Shown here in pieces: positions 1 through 12,811 of a stretch of DNA of 38,930 nt; the stretch's first letter is position 1; each line of letters opens with the position of its first letter. The DNA is from Paracoccus nototheniae (GTDB lineage: Bacteria > Pseudomonadota > Alphaproteobacteria > Rhodobacterales > Rhodobacteraceae). The stretch is from positions 1 through 38,930 of the forward strand of contig NZ_RQRT01000040.1 in the NCBI RefSeq assembly GCF_004335005.1, given 5' to 3'. The translations under genes were made by a program, and so were the position numbers. Below the pieces are notes generated by a model. That model did not search any database. It was not told the origin of the DNA and saw only the letters and a program-made list of their open reading frames with translations.

Positions 1-132
1 CTCTACAACGGTCAGCTCCCGCAATCAGTGCTGAAGGGCCGAACGCCCATTGATGCGCTCAAGGACTGGCAAAAACAAAGGCCGGACCTGTTCAGGAAGA
101 GGCCGTATAATCACATGGGATGTGACACCTAG
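1..132 (+). CDS. IS481/rve-type transposase, C-terminal end (cut by window edge)
   Basis: Frame 1 is open from the window edge and ends at TAG 130-132, giving 43 residues. The pattern is YN-x2-LPQ-x2-L-x-G-x-TP-x2-AL-x2-W followed by RPDLF and a final N-x2-G-x-DT. That is the typical C-terminus of IS481-family and related DDE (rve) transposases, after the catalytic core. The catalytic residues are not in the window, so whether the gene is intact cannot be judged. No clear terminal inverted repeat follows it before the next small gene. Confidence 0.7.
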   Translation, partial: LYNGQLPQSVLKGRTPIDALKDWQKQRPDLFRKRPYNHMGCDT

Positions 133-144
133 GGATCAAATTGC

Positions 145-366
145 ATGAAGGCAGCGAAAAAGACTTGGCGTAAGCGTCTATCAAAGTGGTGGCATGGAGA
201 GTTTAAAACGTATGACACGCCGGGAGTCTTTGGATTCTACATGGAGCGCCATTGGACTGCGACAGCGGCCCGTAGGGTTGCCTCTTTCTATATTAGGCAT
301 TGGCAGTGGGTGTGGTCCACGTTGATCGCTTTGGCGGCGCTGGTGGTTTCCCTCAAGCTGACCTGA
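145..366 (+). CDS. Small membrane protein of unknown function (73 aa)
   Basis: Starts at ATG 145, thirteen bases after the transposase stop, with an AGGGA-like ribosome site just upstream. The N-terminal ~50 residues are strongly basic and aromatic (many Lys, Arg, Trp). Residues ~54-71 form one hydrophobic segment (WSTLIALAALVVSL), suggesting a tail-anchored inner-membrane protein with a cytoplasmic basic head. I do not recognise a family. It lies between the transposase end and the resolvase, so it may be a passenger gene of the mobile element. The start and the reality of the gene are moderately supported by reading frame, ribosome site and one clean transmembrane segment. Confidence 0.5.
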   Translation: MKAAKKTWRKRLSKWWHGEFKTYDTPGVFGFYMERHWTATAARRVASFYIRHWQWVWSTLIALAALVVSLKLT

Positions 367-531
367 GCCTCAATAACAACAACAATAACAATAAAGCCGC
401 CCACGCTTTTGAAGTCGGTTGTGCAAAAGGGGAGTACGGCCTGTGGGACCCCTATTCGATTTTCATAGGGATGCCCGGTGTAGCTATGCTGCCCCTGCGT
501 CGGATGCGCTATTTCCCTATCTGCCTATCAC

Positions 532-650
532 CCTGCCAATAGACCTTGCCCATGTGTCAGGCCAGTTGGGAGTCAGAATAGGCTGACAATGGAGTGGGTT
601 TAGCCTTTTGGCAGTCTGTCACTCCGTATGTCTTAAACCCTATTGGCAGG
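532..650. other. Candidate resolvase recombination site (res-like inverted repeats)
   Basis: The ~290 bases between the small membrane gene and the resolvase hold no convincing gene. They contain a perfect 11-bp inverted repeat, CCTGCCAATAG at 532-542 and its complement at 640-650. Within this lies a 34-bp imperfect palindrome, 555-588, bounded by TGTCAG and CTGACA. Tn3-family resolvases bind clustered imperfect palindromes of about 28-34 bp directly upstream of their own gene, and the layout here fits. There is also a short CCCTAT/ATAGGG hairpin at about 449-470 and an AAC-rich simple stretch near 370-392. Assignment as a resolution site is inference. Confidence 0.35.
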
Positions 651-659
651 AATACGACC

Positions 660-1220
660 ATGACGGCAATCGTTGGATATGCACGGACCAGCACCCTTGA
701 GCAGGTGGCAGGCTTCGAAGCCCAGCTTCGGGACCTCAAGGCTGCTGGCTGTACCAAGTTGTTTCAGGAGCAGGTGAGTTCGGTAGCAAAGCGACAGCAA
801 CTTGAAGCTGTCTTGGATTATCTAAGGGAGGGTGACACCCTGATCGTCACCAAGCTGGACCGTTTGGCCCGCAACGTGGCCCACCTTGGGCAGCTTGTGG
901 CAATGCTCAGGGGCAAGGGCGTCAGTCTGCGTGTTCTTGATCTGGGTCTGGATACCGGGACGCCGACCGGAGAGCTCATCCTGAACATGATGGGAGCAGT
1001 GGCCCAGTTCGAACGGCAGATGATGTTGGAACGGCAGCGAGAAGGCATCGCCAAGGCCAAGTCTGAGGGAAAGTACAAAGGTCGGGCCCCTACTGCAATT
1101 AGACAGGCTCAGAGAGCCCATGAACTGGCCGCTGAGGGGGTGCAGAGGGCTGAGATAGCCCTGAGGTTAGGTATGTCGGAAAGGTCGGTATATAGAGCTC
1201 TCAAGCACTGTCCTTCGTGA
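660..1220 (+). CDS. Serine recombinase, Tn3-type resolvase/invertase
   Basis: Small serine recombinase of 186 aa, the normal size for Tn3-type resolvases. It would cut and rejoin DNA through a phosphoserine link. The catalytic domain begins VGYARTS, giving Ser11 as nucleophile with Arg9. The KLDRLARN motif supplies Asp67, Arg68 and Arg71, matching the family pattern. A long E-helix follows (~100-135). The C-terminus (~145-186) is a helix-turn-helix for DNA binding. I chose ATG 660 because the protein then begins at the family start and GGCAGGA lies upstream. An upstream ATG at 594 would add 22 unrelated residues. It likely acts on the inverted-repeat region just upstream, and autoregulation from that site is common in the family. 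Confidence 0.9.
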   Translation: MTAIVGYARTSTLEQVAGFEAQLRDLKAAGCTKLFQEQVSSVAKRQQLEAVLDYLREGDTLIVTKLDRLARNVAHLGQLVAMLRGKGVSLRVLDLGLDTGTPTGELILNMMGAVAQFERQMMLERQREGIAKAKSEGKYKGRAPTAIRQAQRAHELAAEGVQRAEIALRLGMSERSVYRALKHCPS

Positions 1221-1333
1221 TCATCGGAAGCGCTCTATCAGGCGGCACGTTTGTGGCCGGCACTAACTAAAGACATGGGCTGCAAACCCGATAGGTTCGT
1301 ATGTCGAACGGGTAGCGTTAAGAGGGGTAACTA

Positions 1334-3115
1334 ATGTCTTTGCCAACACCTACCGACATCATGGATGCACTCAATAAGGCGAAGGAGCCCGAAGCTCACT
1401 CATACGCCTCTGTCTTCTCAAGTAGGAAGACGGCTCCTGACGACGGATGGGCTTTGCTTGATGCGATATTTGGCCTTCACGAACGCCTAGACAATGCAGA
1501 TGAACCATTTGGACCGATGTTCACCATGGGTAGTAGGCGTTCGTTTTTGCCCCAGGACTTGTCCGATGAGCAACTGGATTGGTTGTCTGAACTTGAACAA
1601 GAGGTCCAGGACCCAGAGTTCTGCGCTCGGCTGGCTGACATGCTCTGGCTCTGCAAGAAGGATGGCAAAGCAGCAAGACGCGCCGTGAGGTACTATCTCG
1701 ATGCTGGTTTGGCAGTTGAGAACTTGGATCACTGGCCCACTTCTGTAGACCGCTACACACGTTCGTATCGGCTTGCGACACAGCTTGGTCGGAAAAGCGA
1801 ACTTCGGGATCAGGTACTTAGCTTCCTACTCGACAGATTGCGTGTCCACCGTGGTGATGACCCGAGATGGTTTTCGCTCAGGATTATGCTTTTACTCTAT
1901 GAAGCTCGTCACGGTGCCCATGATGAACTGCTGGTTTTTGCTCAGACCGCAGTTGCACGAGCAGAACGCGAAGGCGACTTCAGACGTCAAAGGGACTACC
2001 TCAATTTCATCGTTAAGCTGCATCATCGTGAAAAGGACACTGATGCAGAAGAGGAGGCCCGTGTTGATGTCGCGCAGAGTTTCAAAGCAGAGGCAGAGGC
2101 CGTAGAGACCGAAGGTACCGGGATAAACTCTCATCACTTTTGGGAGGAAGCCGTCAAAGCCTATCGAGAACGTGCATCGCTCAAGGACCAAGTGCCAACT
2201 CTCCAGAAGCGTTTAGCCGCCGCTGGACGTGCAGTTATTGAATCTATGAAAGAGCATTCGCACAGCACCGACATAAGCGAGCTGGTCAAGCACCTACAAG
2301 CACAGTTCACGGAACAGTCAGCAGACGTGGCACTTTGCAGATTTGTCATGTTCGGTCTGAACCAGCCGGATACAATGAAAGAGGAAGTCGAGAAGTCACG
2401 CCACGAGTTCATCGCCTCCATGTTCCATACACGAATCTTCGATTACGAGGGGCGCACGGTAGCGGTCGCACCCGGCGGGCTTTCGCCTGACGATCCCGGG
2501 TACGAAGAGCGTGTCAAAGCTGACGTCCAGCGCAACATGGGCCTCCAGCGTGGCTTTGCTGCACAGGCCCAGATTGCTGTGGCGCTCAGGATCATCACCT
2601 CTGAACATATCATTGATGCTGCTTTCCTTGGCGAAAAGCTCGCAGATAGTAAGTTCATCCCGGAAGGCAGGCTGGAACACTACGCCCAAGGACTTTCTTA
2701 CGGCTTCGAGTGGAAGTTTGACCACTCTACTCTGTTCCTAATACCCCAGTTTGAGGCTGGTCTCCGAAATATTGCTACGCAACTTGGCTTGATCCCCCGC
2801 AACGTACAACCCTCCGGGGTGGAAGAGGCGTGGACGCTTGACCGACTTCTGTCGGAGGCAGATATGGTCGCAACCCTAGGGCCAGCCTTGATCTTTGAAC
2901 TGCGCTCTTTGCTGATCGAGCAGTTCGGTCCCAAGTTCCGCCACAATGTCTCTCACGGCTTGGTCCCCCCAGCAGCCTTGCAGGGCACAGACGCAATGTA
3001 CGCGTGGTGGCTGTTCCTAAGACTTTGCGTCGTGCCTACCAATCACTTTCAGAAGTTCGCTGTGCAGCACATCAATGATGCGTCGCAAGAAGAGGCGAAA
3101 GAAGAGCCTTTGTAA
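1334..3115 (+). CDS. DUF4209-like protein with HEPN-type R-x4-H motif; candidate defence gene
   Basis: A 593-aa soluble, mostly helical protein with AGGGG before ATG 1334. The overall look matches large proteins with a C-terminal DUF4209 domain: a helical N-terminal half (~1-330), then a region with QRGFAAQAQIAVALRII and WKFDHSTLFLIPQFEAGLR, then PKFRHNVSHGL. That last motif gives Arg536-x4-His541, the RNase signature of HEPN domains. HEPN proteins often act as toxins or abortive-infection RNases. No signal peptide or transmembrane segment is visible, and no obvious antitoxin or partner lies beside it. A short palindrome with arms ACCCG/CGGGT and TTCG/CGAA (1286-1313) precedes the gene and could be an operator. 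The family call is from motif memory, and the defence role is inference from island context. Confidence 0.6.
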   Translation: MSLPTPTDIMDALNKAKEPEAHSYASVFSSRKTAPDDGWALLDAIFGLHERLDNADEPFGPMFTMGSRRSFLPQDLSDEQLDWLSELEQEVQDPEFCARLADMLWLCKKDGKAARRAVRYYLDAGLAVENLDHWPTSVDRYTRSYRLATQLGRKSELRDQVLSFLLDRLRVHRGDDPRWFSLRIMLLLYEARHGAHDELLVFAQTAVARAEREGDFRRQRDYLNFIVKLHHREKDTDAEEEARVDVAQSFKAEAEAVETEGTGINSHHFWEEAVKAYRERASLKDQVPTLQKRLAAAGRAVIESMKEHSHSTDISELVKHLQAQFTEQSADVALCRFVMFGLNQPDTMKEEVEKSRHEFIASMFHTRIFDYEGRTVAVAPGGLSPDDPGYEERVKADVQRNMGLQRGFAAQAQIAVALRIITSEHIIDAAFLGEKLADSKFIPEGRLEHYAQGLSYGFEWKFDHSTLFLIPQFEAGLRNIATQLGLIPRNVQPSGVEEAWTLDRLLSEADMVATLGPALIFELRSLLIEQFGPKFRHNVSHGLVPPAALQGTDAMYAWWLFLRLCVVPTNHFQKFAVQHINDASQEEAKEEPL

Positions 3116-3176
3116 GGTGAAACGACCGAGCATATCGCTTCGGGACAATGCGAGTTACTGATACTAAGCAAAGTGG

Positions 3177-4556
3177 CTAGATTATGCCGCTGTTAGGGGA
3201 AGCCATTGAAATCATTAGCAATGCCTCATGCAGCTTAGCGATGCTGAACCCCTGCCCATACCCCTCACTGACCCCTTGGGACTTCCAGCCGCCAATCTTC
3301 TCCCTGACATCCTTGGGCACCCCAGCGTCCCTCAGGCGGTCTACCAGCGTGTGTCGGAAGCTGTGAAGCCCCTGACCCGCCTTTGCCAAGCCGTTGTCCT
3401 TCAGCCACTTGTTCAGGGCTGCTGAGGCACTGTTGGGGTTGAACGTCGCACCAGCCTTCCGGGGTTGGAACACCGGGAACAGATGCTCCCCCGCTGTTGT
3501 CATAGCCCGCTGTGCAGCCCACAGGGCTTCCCCGACCAAAGGGACCTTCCGCTCTGACTGGTCATTCTTCAGGCCCCGGTTGGCGTTTGGACGGATCAGG
3601 ATATGCGGTACATCCCCGGTTAGGATCAGGTCCTCCTTGCGTAGCCCGACAACCTCAGCCTGCCTTGCCCCCGTGTCCGACAACATTGCGATAGCCCAGC
3701 GCCTCTCATCGTCCACCTCCCGGCACCGTCGCCAGATGGCCTCTAGCTCGGACAGGGCGTAGGTCAGCCGCTTATGGGGCTTCTCAGAGCCCTTCCCAGC
3801 GATAGTCAGGCTCTCAAAGGGGTTGGGGATGCCAAGCTCAAACTCCCTGATCGCCGTGTCGAACACGGGCTTGACCTGATAGACGTATTTGGAGATCGTC
3901 TCTGCGGTGATGCCCCGCTTGCGCAACTTCTCAACAAACCGGTTTGCGTGCTCTCTGCGGACATCCGTCAGGATGGCGTCTCCGGTGATGCCCATGAGCA
4001 CCGACCATGCCCGGTCATACTGTTGTTGAGCAGTCTTGTTCCTTGGTCCTTTGCCTAGGGCAATGTGCTTTTCTTGTGCATCACTCAGTGTCCGAGGCAT
4101 CTGCTTGCCCATCAGGAGGTCATAGGTCAGCCTGCTTTGTGGGTCCGGTTCTGGGCGATAGTCTCCCGGCTCGTACGGCCCCCCTGTGAGGGTCTGTACA
4201 AGGTCTTCAAGGGCAGTACTGTCTGGATAACGCAGCCCATCACCGGGCTTCAGACCAGCGGCCTCCAGACGTCCCAGCGCCGCTTTGGGGTCTACAGCCT
4301 CACCAAACCCACTGCTGAGGTGATTAGCCCATAGGGCGTCCTGCCGCTTGGCGTGGTCGTTGGCGCGTTTCGCAGCCTCTATCTGATCGCCAGTCTTCAG
4401 TGAGAAAAACAACCCTGACTGAGGCTTGCCCTTGGCATCGCGGTGCAAGCCCTCACATCCCACAGCCACGCGGCGGCGGAAGTACCAGACATTGCCCTTC
4501 TTCTGGATGTACTTGGCGGACAAGCGGAAAGCTCCTGAATCGAATAGCAAGACCAC
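3177..4556 (-). CDS. Tyrosine recombinase (island/phage-type integrase)
   Basis: A 459-aa integrase that would insert and excise the island at the adjacent tRNA-Ser. The N-terminus has the short arm-binding-like segment found in many phage and island integrases (KGNVWYFRRRV). A core-binding helical domain follows (~170-270). The catalytic domain shows the full set: Arg298 (TGARQAEV), Lys330, His398-x2-Arg401 (HSFRHT), Trp424 in the His/Trp position and Tyr433 nine residues later. The start is GTG 4556 with AAAGGTGA upstream. Two direct copies of TGTGTCACC (4559-4578 region) overlap the leader and might be arm-type sites. The gene points away from the tRNA and converges with the DUF4209-like gene. 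It appears intact. Confidence 0.93.
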   Translation of the reverse strand: MVLLFDSGAFRLSAKYIQKKGNVWYFRRRVAVGCEGLHRDAKGKPQSGLFFSLKTGDQIEAAKRANDHAKRQDALWANHLSSGFGEAVDPKAALGRLEAAGLKPGDGLRYPDSTALEDLVQTLTGGPYEPGDYRPEPDPQSRLTYDLLMGKQMPRTLSDAQEKHIALGKGPRNKTAQQQYDRAWSVLMGITGDAILTDVRREHANRFVEKLRKRGITAETISKYVYQVKPVFDTAIREFELGIPNPFESLTIAGKGSEKPHKRLTYALSELEAIWRRCREVDDERRWAIAMLSDTGARQAEVVGLRKEDLILTGDVPHILIRPNANRGLKNDQSERKVPLVGEALWAAQRAMTTAGEHLFPVFQPRKAGATFNPNSASAALNKWLKDNGLAKAGQGLHSFRHTLVDRLRDAGVPKDVREKIGGWKSQGVSEGYGQGFSIAKLHEALLMISMASPNSGII

Positions 4557-4638
4557 GGTGTGTCACCTTTTGTGTCACCCTGTGGATACTGGCACTTCGT
4601 CCAGACGGTTGATATTGTTAAGAAAAAACAATAAACCG

Positions 4639-4666
4639 TGGCGGAGGCGGTGGGATTCGAACCCAC
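4639..4666. other. Probable island attachment site (tRNA 3' end)
   Basis: Elements that use tRNA genes usually recombine within the T arm and acceptor 3' segment, here 4639-4666. The integrase begins 83 bases further left. A direct repeat of this segment should mark the other island end, but none was seen in the window. The exact core cannot be set without the second copy. Confidence 0.4.
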
Positions 4667-4728
4667 GGTGGGCTTTCACCCACGTCGGTTTTCAAGACCG
4701 GTGCAATCAACCACTCTGCCACGCCTCC
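4639..4728 (-). tRNA. tRNA-Ser (anticodon TGA)
   Basis: Read on the minus strand, the acceptor arm GGAGGCG (4728-4722) pairs with CGCCTCC (4649-4643). It is followed by discriminator G and an encoded CCA (4641-4639). The anticodon arm GGTCT-TGA-AAACC carries TGA. A long variable arm (GTGGGTGAAAGCCCAC type) marks a class II tRNA, and GGTTCGAATCC is the T arm. All of these fit serine tRNA reading UCA codons. The 3' end faces the integrase, so the gene also serves as the likely attachment target and its 3' sequence has been regenerated by the integration. Confidence 0.95.
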
Positions 4729-4812
4729 GACGGGCGTCGATTAGCGCGGGGGGCGGGGCGGCGCAAGGCTTTGCGGTGGCGCGACCCTGTGATGCCGGAC
4801 CCGATAAAGCGG

Positions 4813-4834
4813 CCCCGGCCCCGGCGGGGCCGGG
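4813..4834 (-). terminator. GC-rich hairpin after the lipoprotein gene
   Basis: CCCGGCCCC (4814-4822) and GGGGCCGGG (4826-4834) form a perfect 9-bp stem with a three-base loop, two bases beyond the stop of the minus-strand lipoprotein gene. The following minus-strand bases (CTTTAT) are only weakly T-rich, so this may be a weak terminator or an RNA-stabilising hairpin. Confidence 0.45.
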
Positions 4835-4836
4835 TG

Positions 4837-5340
4837 TCAGCGGCGCAGGGTGACGGTGCGGTCGGCGCCCGCGATCTCGATCGCGGCGATGCGGGACAGC
4901 TGCACGAAGCTGATCGGCAGCGCCACGGTGATGGTGTCGGTCACGGGATTGGCGGGCAGGGCTGCGGCGGGGCTGCCCTCGGGCGGGGGCGAGGCGACAA
5001 AGCGCAGGCGCAGGACGCCATCCGCATCCGGGGCCAGCCGGTCGCCGGGCTGTGCACGCGCGGTCACCAAAGCGGCCGAGTGATAGCCCTTGACCGGGCC
5101 AAAGCCGCGCAGGACCAGCAGGCGCCCCTCGGGCAGGGGCTGCCATTCGGCGCCCAGGATCTGGGGAACCGAAGGGCGCAGATCCGCCGTCTGGTCATAT
5201 CCGCCCTCGGGCGCGATATCGGGGACATTGGCCGACAGGCGCGCACCGCCGCCGAAAGGGTTCCAGCGGCTGTCCCCGAACCGCCCGCATCCGGTCAGGG
5301 CGAGGGCGCCGATCAGCAGGGTCAGGGTCAGTCTGGTCAT
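4837..5340 (-). CDS. Small outer-envelope lipoprotein, function unknown
   Basis: A 167-aa protein with a classic lipoprotein signal: Met-Thr-Arg, a hydrophobic stretch, then LTGC with Cys18 as the lipidation site. The mature part is about 150 residues, Pro/Ala/Gly-rich, with a central GAEWQPLPEGRLLVLRGFG segment and a C-terminal TDTITVALPISFVQL segment. The balance of charges suggests a periplasmic globular domain. I do not recognise a named family, although similar lipoproteins are common in Rhodobacteraceae. ATG 5340 is preceded by GGAA and gives a clean signal peptide; longer in-frame extensions would mask it. It is divergent from sufE, sharing about 117 bases of upstream DNA. Confidence 0.75.
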   Translation of the reverse strand: MTRLTLTLLIGALALTGCGRFGDSRWNPFGGGARLSANVPDIAPEGGYDQTADLRPSVPQILGAEWQPLPEGRLLVLRGFGPVKGYHSAALVTARAQPGDRLAPDADGVLRLRFVASPPPEGSPAAALPANPVTDTITVALPISFVQLSRIAAIEIAGADRTVTLRR

Positions 5341-5457
5341 GGCGCATTCCTTCGGCAATCCTGCCTTGGTGATAGGCGATCCGGGCCGCGCCGAAAAGCC
5401 TCTTTGACCTTCGCCGAAGGCCGCGCTAGGCCGGACCCGCACGAAAAGGAGCATCCC

Positions 5458-5868
5458 ATGGCCACCCCCGCATTCGAGGATATCGCCGAGACCTTCGATT
5501 TTCTGGATGACTGGGAAGACCGGTATCGCCATCTGATCGAGCTGGGCAAGGCGATGCCGCCGCTGGACCCGGCCTTTCAGGTGCCTGCCACCAAGGTCGA
5601 TGGCTGCGCCAGTCAGGTCTGGATCCTGCCCCGGCTGGAAGGCACCCGCTTTGACTTTCAGGGCGAAAGCGATGCGATGATCGTGCGCGGGCTGATCGCG
5701 GTGCTGCATGCACTGTATTCAGGGCTGCCGGTCGATCAGGTGGGGCAGGTCGATGCCCAGGCCGCGCTGGCGCGGTTGGGCCTCGATGAACATCTGTCGG
5801 CGCAGCGATCCAACGGGGTGCGCGCGATGGTCGAACGGATCAGGCTGCTGGCCGCCGACGCAGGCTGA
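5458..5868 (+). CDS. sufE: Cysteine desulfuration protein SufE
   Basis: A 136-aa SufE-family sulfur acceptor. It takes persulfide sulfur from a SufS-type cysteine desulfurase and passes it on for Fe-S cluster assembly. The N-terminus ([18 protein letters not shown]) and the VDGCASQVW motif are diagnostic, with Cys50 as the persulfide-carrying residue. Length is normal for the family. The start ATG 5458 has AAAGGAG seven bases upstream. No suf operon surrounds it, so its desulfurase partner is elsewhere. Its 3' end overlaps the 3' end of convergent mnmA by 29 bases, a pairing that also makes functional sense because MnmA needs relayed sulfur. Confidence 0.95.
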   Translation: MATPAFEDIAETFDFLDDWEDRYRHLIELGKAMPPLDPAFQVPATKVDGCASQVWILPRLEGTRFDFQGESDAMIVRGLIAVLHALYSGLPVDQVGQVDAQAALARLGLDEHLSAQRSNGVRAMVERIRLLAADAG

Positions 5869-7000
5869 TCCAGCCGCCGCCCAGCACGCGGGTGCCGTCC
5901 GCCTGGTAGAAGACGCAGGCCTGTCCGGGGCTGACGCCGTCCTCGGGGTCCAGCAGCTCGATTTCCGCGCGGCGGCCGGGCAGGGGGCGCAGGATCGCCG
6001 GGCGGGGCGGACGGGTCGACCGGATACGGACCAGACAGGGGATCTCGCCCTCGAAAGGCTCGTCGCCCAGCCAGTTCACCTCGGTCACGGCGACGGTGCG
6101 GGTGGACAGCGCCTCGCGCGGGCCGACGACGACACGGCGGGTTTCGGGTTCCAACCGCAGCACATACAAGGGATCGCCCCCGCCGATGCCCAGGCCCCGG
6201 CGCTGCCCGATCGTATAGTGGATCACGCCGCGATGGGTGCCCAGCACGCGGCCCTGCTGATCGACGATCTCGCCGGGATCGGCGGCACCGGGGCGCAGCT
6301 TTTCGATCACCGCCGCATAATCGCCATTGGGCACGAAACAGATGTCCTGACTGTCGGGCTTGTCCGCCACACCAAGCCCGTATTGGGTGGCCAGCGCCCG
6401 CGTTTCCGCCTTGCTGACCAGATGGCCCAGGGGAAAGCGCAGGAAATCCAGCTGTTCCTGCGTGGTCGAGAACAGGAAGTAGCTTTGATCGCGGGCCGGA
6501 TCGGCAGCCATGTGCAGCTCGGCCCGGTGGGGGCCGGGCTTGCGCTGGATGTAGTGGCCCGTCGCCATGCAATCGGCATCCAGATCGCGCGCCGTCTGCA
6601 GCAGATCGCGGAACTTGACCCGTTCATTGCAGCGGATGCAGGGCACCGGGGTCGCACCCGCCAGATAGGCGTCGGCAAATTCGTCGATCACCGATTCTCG
6701 AAACTTGTTCTCGTAATCAAGAACATAGTGGGGGAACCCCATCCGTTCGGCCACGCGGCGGGCGTCATGGATGTCCTGACCCGCACAGCAGGCCCCCTTT
6801 TTCGCCAGCGCCGCGCCGTGATCGTACAGCTGCAGCGTCACGCCGATGACGTCATACCCCTCGGCCTTCAGTTGGGCGGCCACGACCGAACTGTCCACGC
6901 CTCCCGACATGGCCACGACAACGCGCGTCTGCGCCGGCGGCTTGGCAAAGCCCAGACTGTTCAGATCGGTGCGCGGCGGCGGCGAGGCAATCATATTCAT
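5840..7000 (-). CDS. mnmA: tRNA-specific 2-thiouridylase MnmA
   Basis: A 386-aa enzyme that thiolates U34 of tRNA-Lys, -Glu and -Gln, using ATP and relayed persulfide sulfur. The PP-loop SGGVDSS is at residues 32-38. The catalytic cysteines are visible as Cys124 in CIRCN and Cys221 in SQDICF, the pair that forms the persulfide and disulfide in the known mechanism. The C-terminal central and beta-barrel domains follow and the length is normal. The start ATG 7000 has a second in-frame ATG two codons later, and neither has a strong ribosome site. A good sigma-70 promoter lies upstream (7060-7087). The gene is divergent from sciP. Confidence 0.96.
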   Translation of the reverse strand: MNMIASPPPRTDLNSLGFAKPPAQTRVVVAMSGGVDSSVVAAQLKAEGYDVIGVTLQLYDHGAALAKKGACCAGQDIHDARRVAERMGFPHYVLDYENKFRESVIDEFADAYLAGATPVPCIRCNERVKFRDLLQTARDLDADCMATGHYIQRKPGPHRAELHMAADPARDQSYFLFSTTQEQLDFLRFPLGHLVSKAETRALATQYGLGVADKPDSQDICFVPNGDYAAVIEKLRPGAADPGEIVDQQGRVLGTHRGVIHYTIGQRRGLGIGGGDPLYVLRLEPETRRVVVGPREALSTRTVAVTEVNWLGDEPFEGEIPCLVRIRSTRPPRPAILRPLPGRRAEIELLDPEDGVSPGQACVFYQADGTRVLGGGWISLRRRPAA

Positions 7001-7059
7001 CGGAGGTCTTTCGGCCCAAAGGGCATGTCGGACGACAGGGGTATTGGAAGGTGCTTAGA

Positions 7060-7087
7060 AATATAGGCAAATACCCGGCATTCTCAA
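7060..7087 (-). promoter_or_regulatory. Sigma-70-type promoter of mnmA
   Basis: On the minus strand TTGAGA (7087-7082), a 16-base spacer and TATATT (7065-7060) each match five of six consensus bases. The predicted RNA start is near 7053, leaving a leader of about 50 bases before mnmA. This is one of the few clear consensus promoters in the window. Confidence 0.65.
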
Positions 7088-7116
7088 CCCCGGGGCGGGC
7101 CTTGGCGGGACATGGG

Positions 7117-7131
7117 CTAACCCGGGCTTAA
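7117..7131 (+). promoter_or_regulatory. Near-consensus CtrA box upstream of sciP
   Basis: CTAA-N7-TTAA at 7117-7131 differs in one base from the CtrA consensus TTAA-N7-TTAA. It lies 45 bases before the sciP start, where CtrA would contact the -35 region. TTAA is rare in this GC-rich DNA, which supports it. Known CtrA biology and the adjacent ctrA gene make regulation plausible; binding was not shown. Confidence 0.6.
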
Positions 7132-7176
7132 GCTGTTTGCCGCAAGCATGACAGATGTTCGACAAAGGGCGTTGCC

Positions 7177-7452
7177 ATGTTTGTGAAAAAGACGTCCGGT
7201 CCGCGCCTCGTGACGCTTGAGGATGGGCGCATCCTCAGCGTCGCGGACCTGCCGCAGCCCGATACCCGATGGGTCGCCGCGCGCAAGCAGACGGTCGTGC
7301 TGGCCGTCCTGCACAAGCTGATCAGCCGCGACGACGCCCTGCGCCGCTATGGCCTGTCGGATGAGGAATTCGACGGTTGGTGCCGCGCTGCCGCCCGATA
7401 CGGCAAGGCCGGGCTGCGGGTGACCGCATTGCAAAAATACAGACAACCTTAG
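7177..7452 (+). CDS. sciP: DUF1153 protein, SciP-type CtrA inhibitor
   Basis: A 91-aa protein of the DUF1153 family. In Caulobacter, SciP binds CtrA and blocks its transcriptional activation, and also contacts DNA. The sequence shows the family pattern: an N-terminal GRILSVADLPQPDTRWV, a helix-turn-helix core with ARKQTVVLAVLHKLIS and RYGLSDEEFDGW, then GLRVTALQKYR at the C-terminus. Length is normal. ATG 7177 has AAAGGG upstream. It sits directly before ctrA in the same direction and has a CtrA box upstream, so a feedback pair is likely. The name is by similarity. Whether it inhibits CtrA in this organism is inference. Confidence 0.88.
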   Translation: MFVKKTSGPRLVTLEDGRILSVADLPQPDTRWVAARKQTVVLAVLHKLISRDDALRRYGLSDEEFDGWCRAAARYGKAGLRVTALQKYRQP

Positions 7453-7475
7453 GTTGATCGATGCGGGGGATGCCG

Positions 7476-7490
7476 GTAACCAGTTTTTAA
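7476..7490 (+). promoter_or_regulatory. Near-consensus CtrA box upstream of ctrA
   Basis: GTAA-N7-TTAA at 7476-7490 differs in one base from TTAA-N7-TTAA and lies 57 bases before the ctrA start. A GANTC methylation site (GAATC, 7526-7530) follows, and another lies at 7552-7556 inside the first codons. Autoregulation of ctrA and its control by CcrM methylation are known in Caulobacter; here they are inferred from sequence only. Confidence 0.55.
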
Positions 7491-7547
7491 CATCTTCGCG
7501 ACATGATCGCGAGATAATGAATTGCGAATCGGGGGAATGACGAAACG

Positions 7548-12731
<5,184 letters not shown>

Positions 12732-12811
12732 GCCGATGTTCTTATAAAGTTCTTTACGAATCGGTGATCATATGGGAACAAAGAAGCAACTTGAGAGAGG
12801 AGCTGCTGCCC

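Larger units (their letters stand above)
1..4641. mobile_element. Genomic island at tRNA-Ser (right part only)
   Basis: This is a stretch of lower GC than the flanking core. It holds a transposase end, a small membrane protein, a serine resolvase, a DUF4209/HEPN-like gene and a tyrosine integrase. The integrase is the gene nearest the 3' end of a minus-strand tRNA-Ser, the usual layout of an element integrated in a tRNA gene. To the right of the tRNA, GC content rises and core genes begin. I saw no second copy of the tRNA 3' end in positions 1-4600, so the other boundary lies left of the window or has decayed. Island identity is an inference from integrase, tRNA and composition; excision was not shown. 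Confidence 0.8.

Noticed and set aside
300..542. 80-aa frame containing a run of Asn
   Set aside because: The Asn run comes from a simple AAC/AAT repeat, there is no ribosome site, and it overlaps the 73-aa membrane gene.
4837..5709. Long 290-aa minus-strand frame over the lipoprotein and sufE
   Set aside because: Its upstream third is the antisense of sufE; the lipoprotein start at 5340 gives a clean signal peptide and ribosome site.
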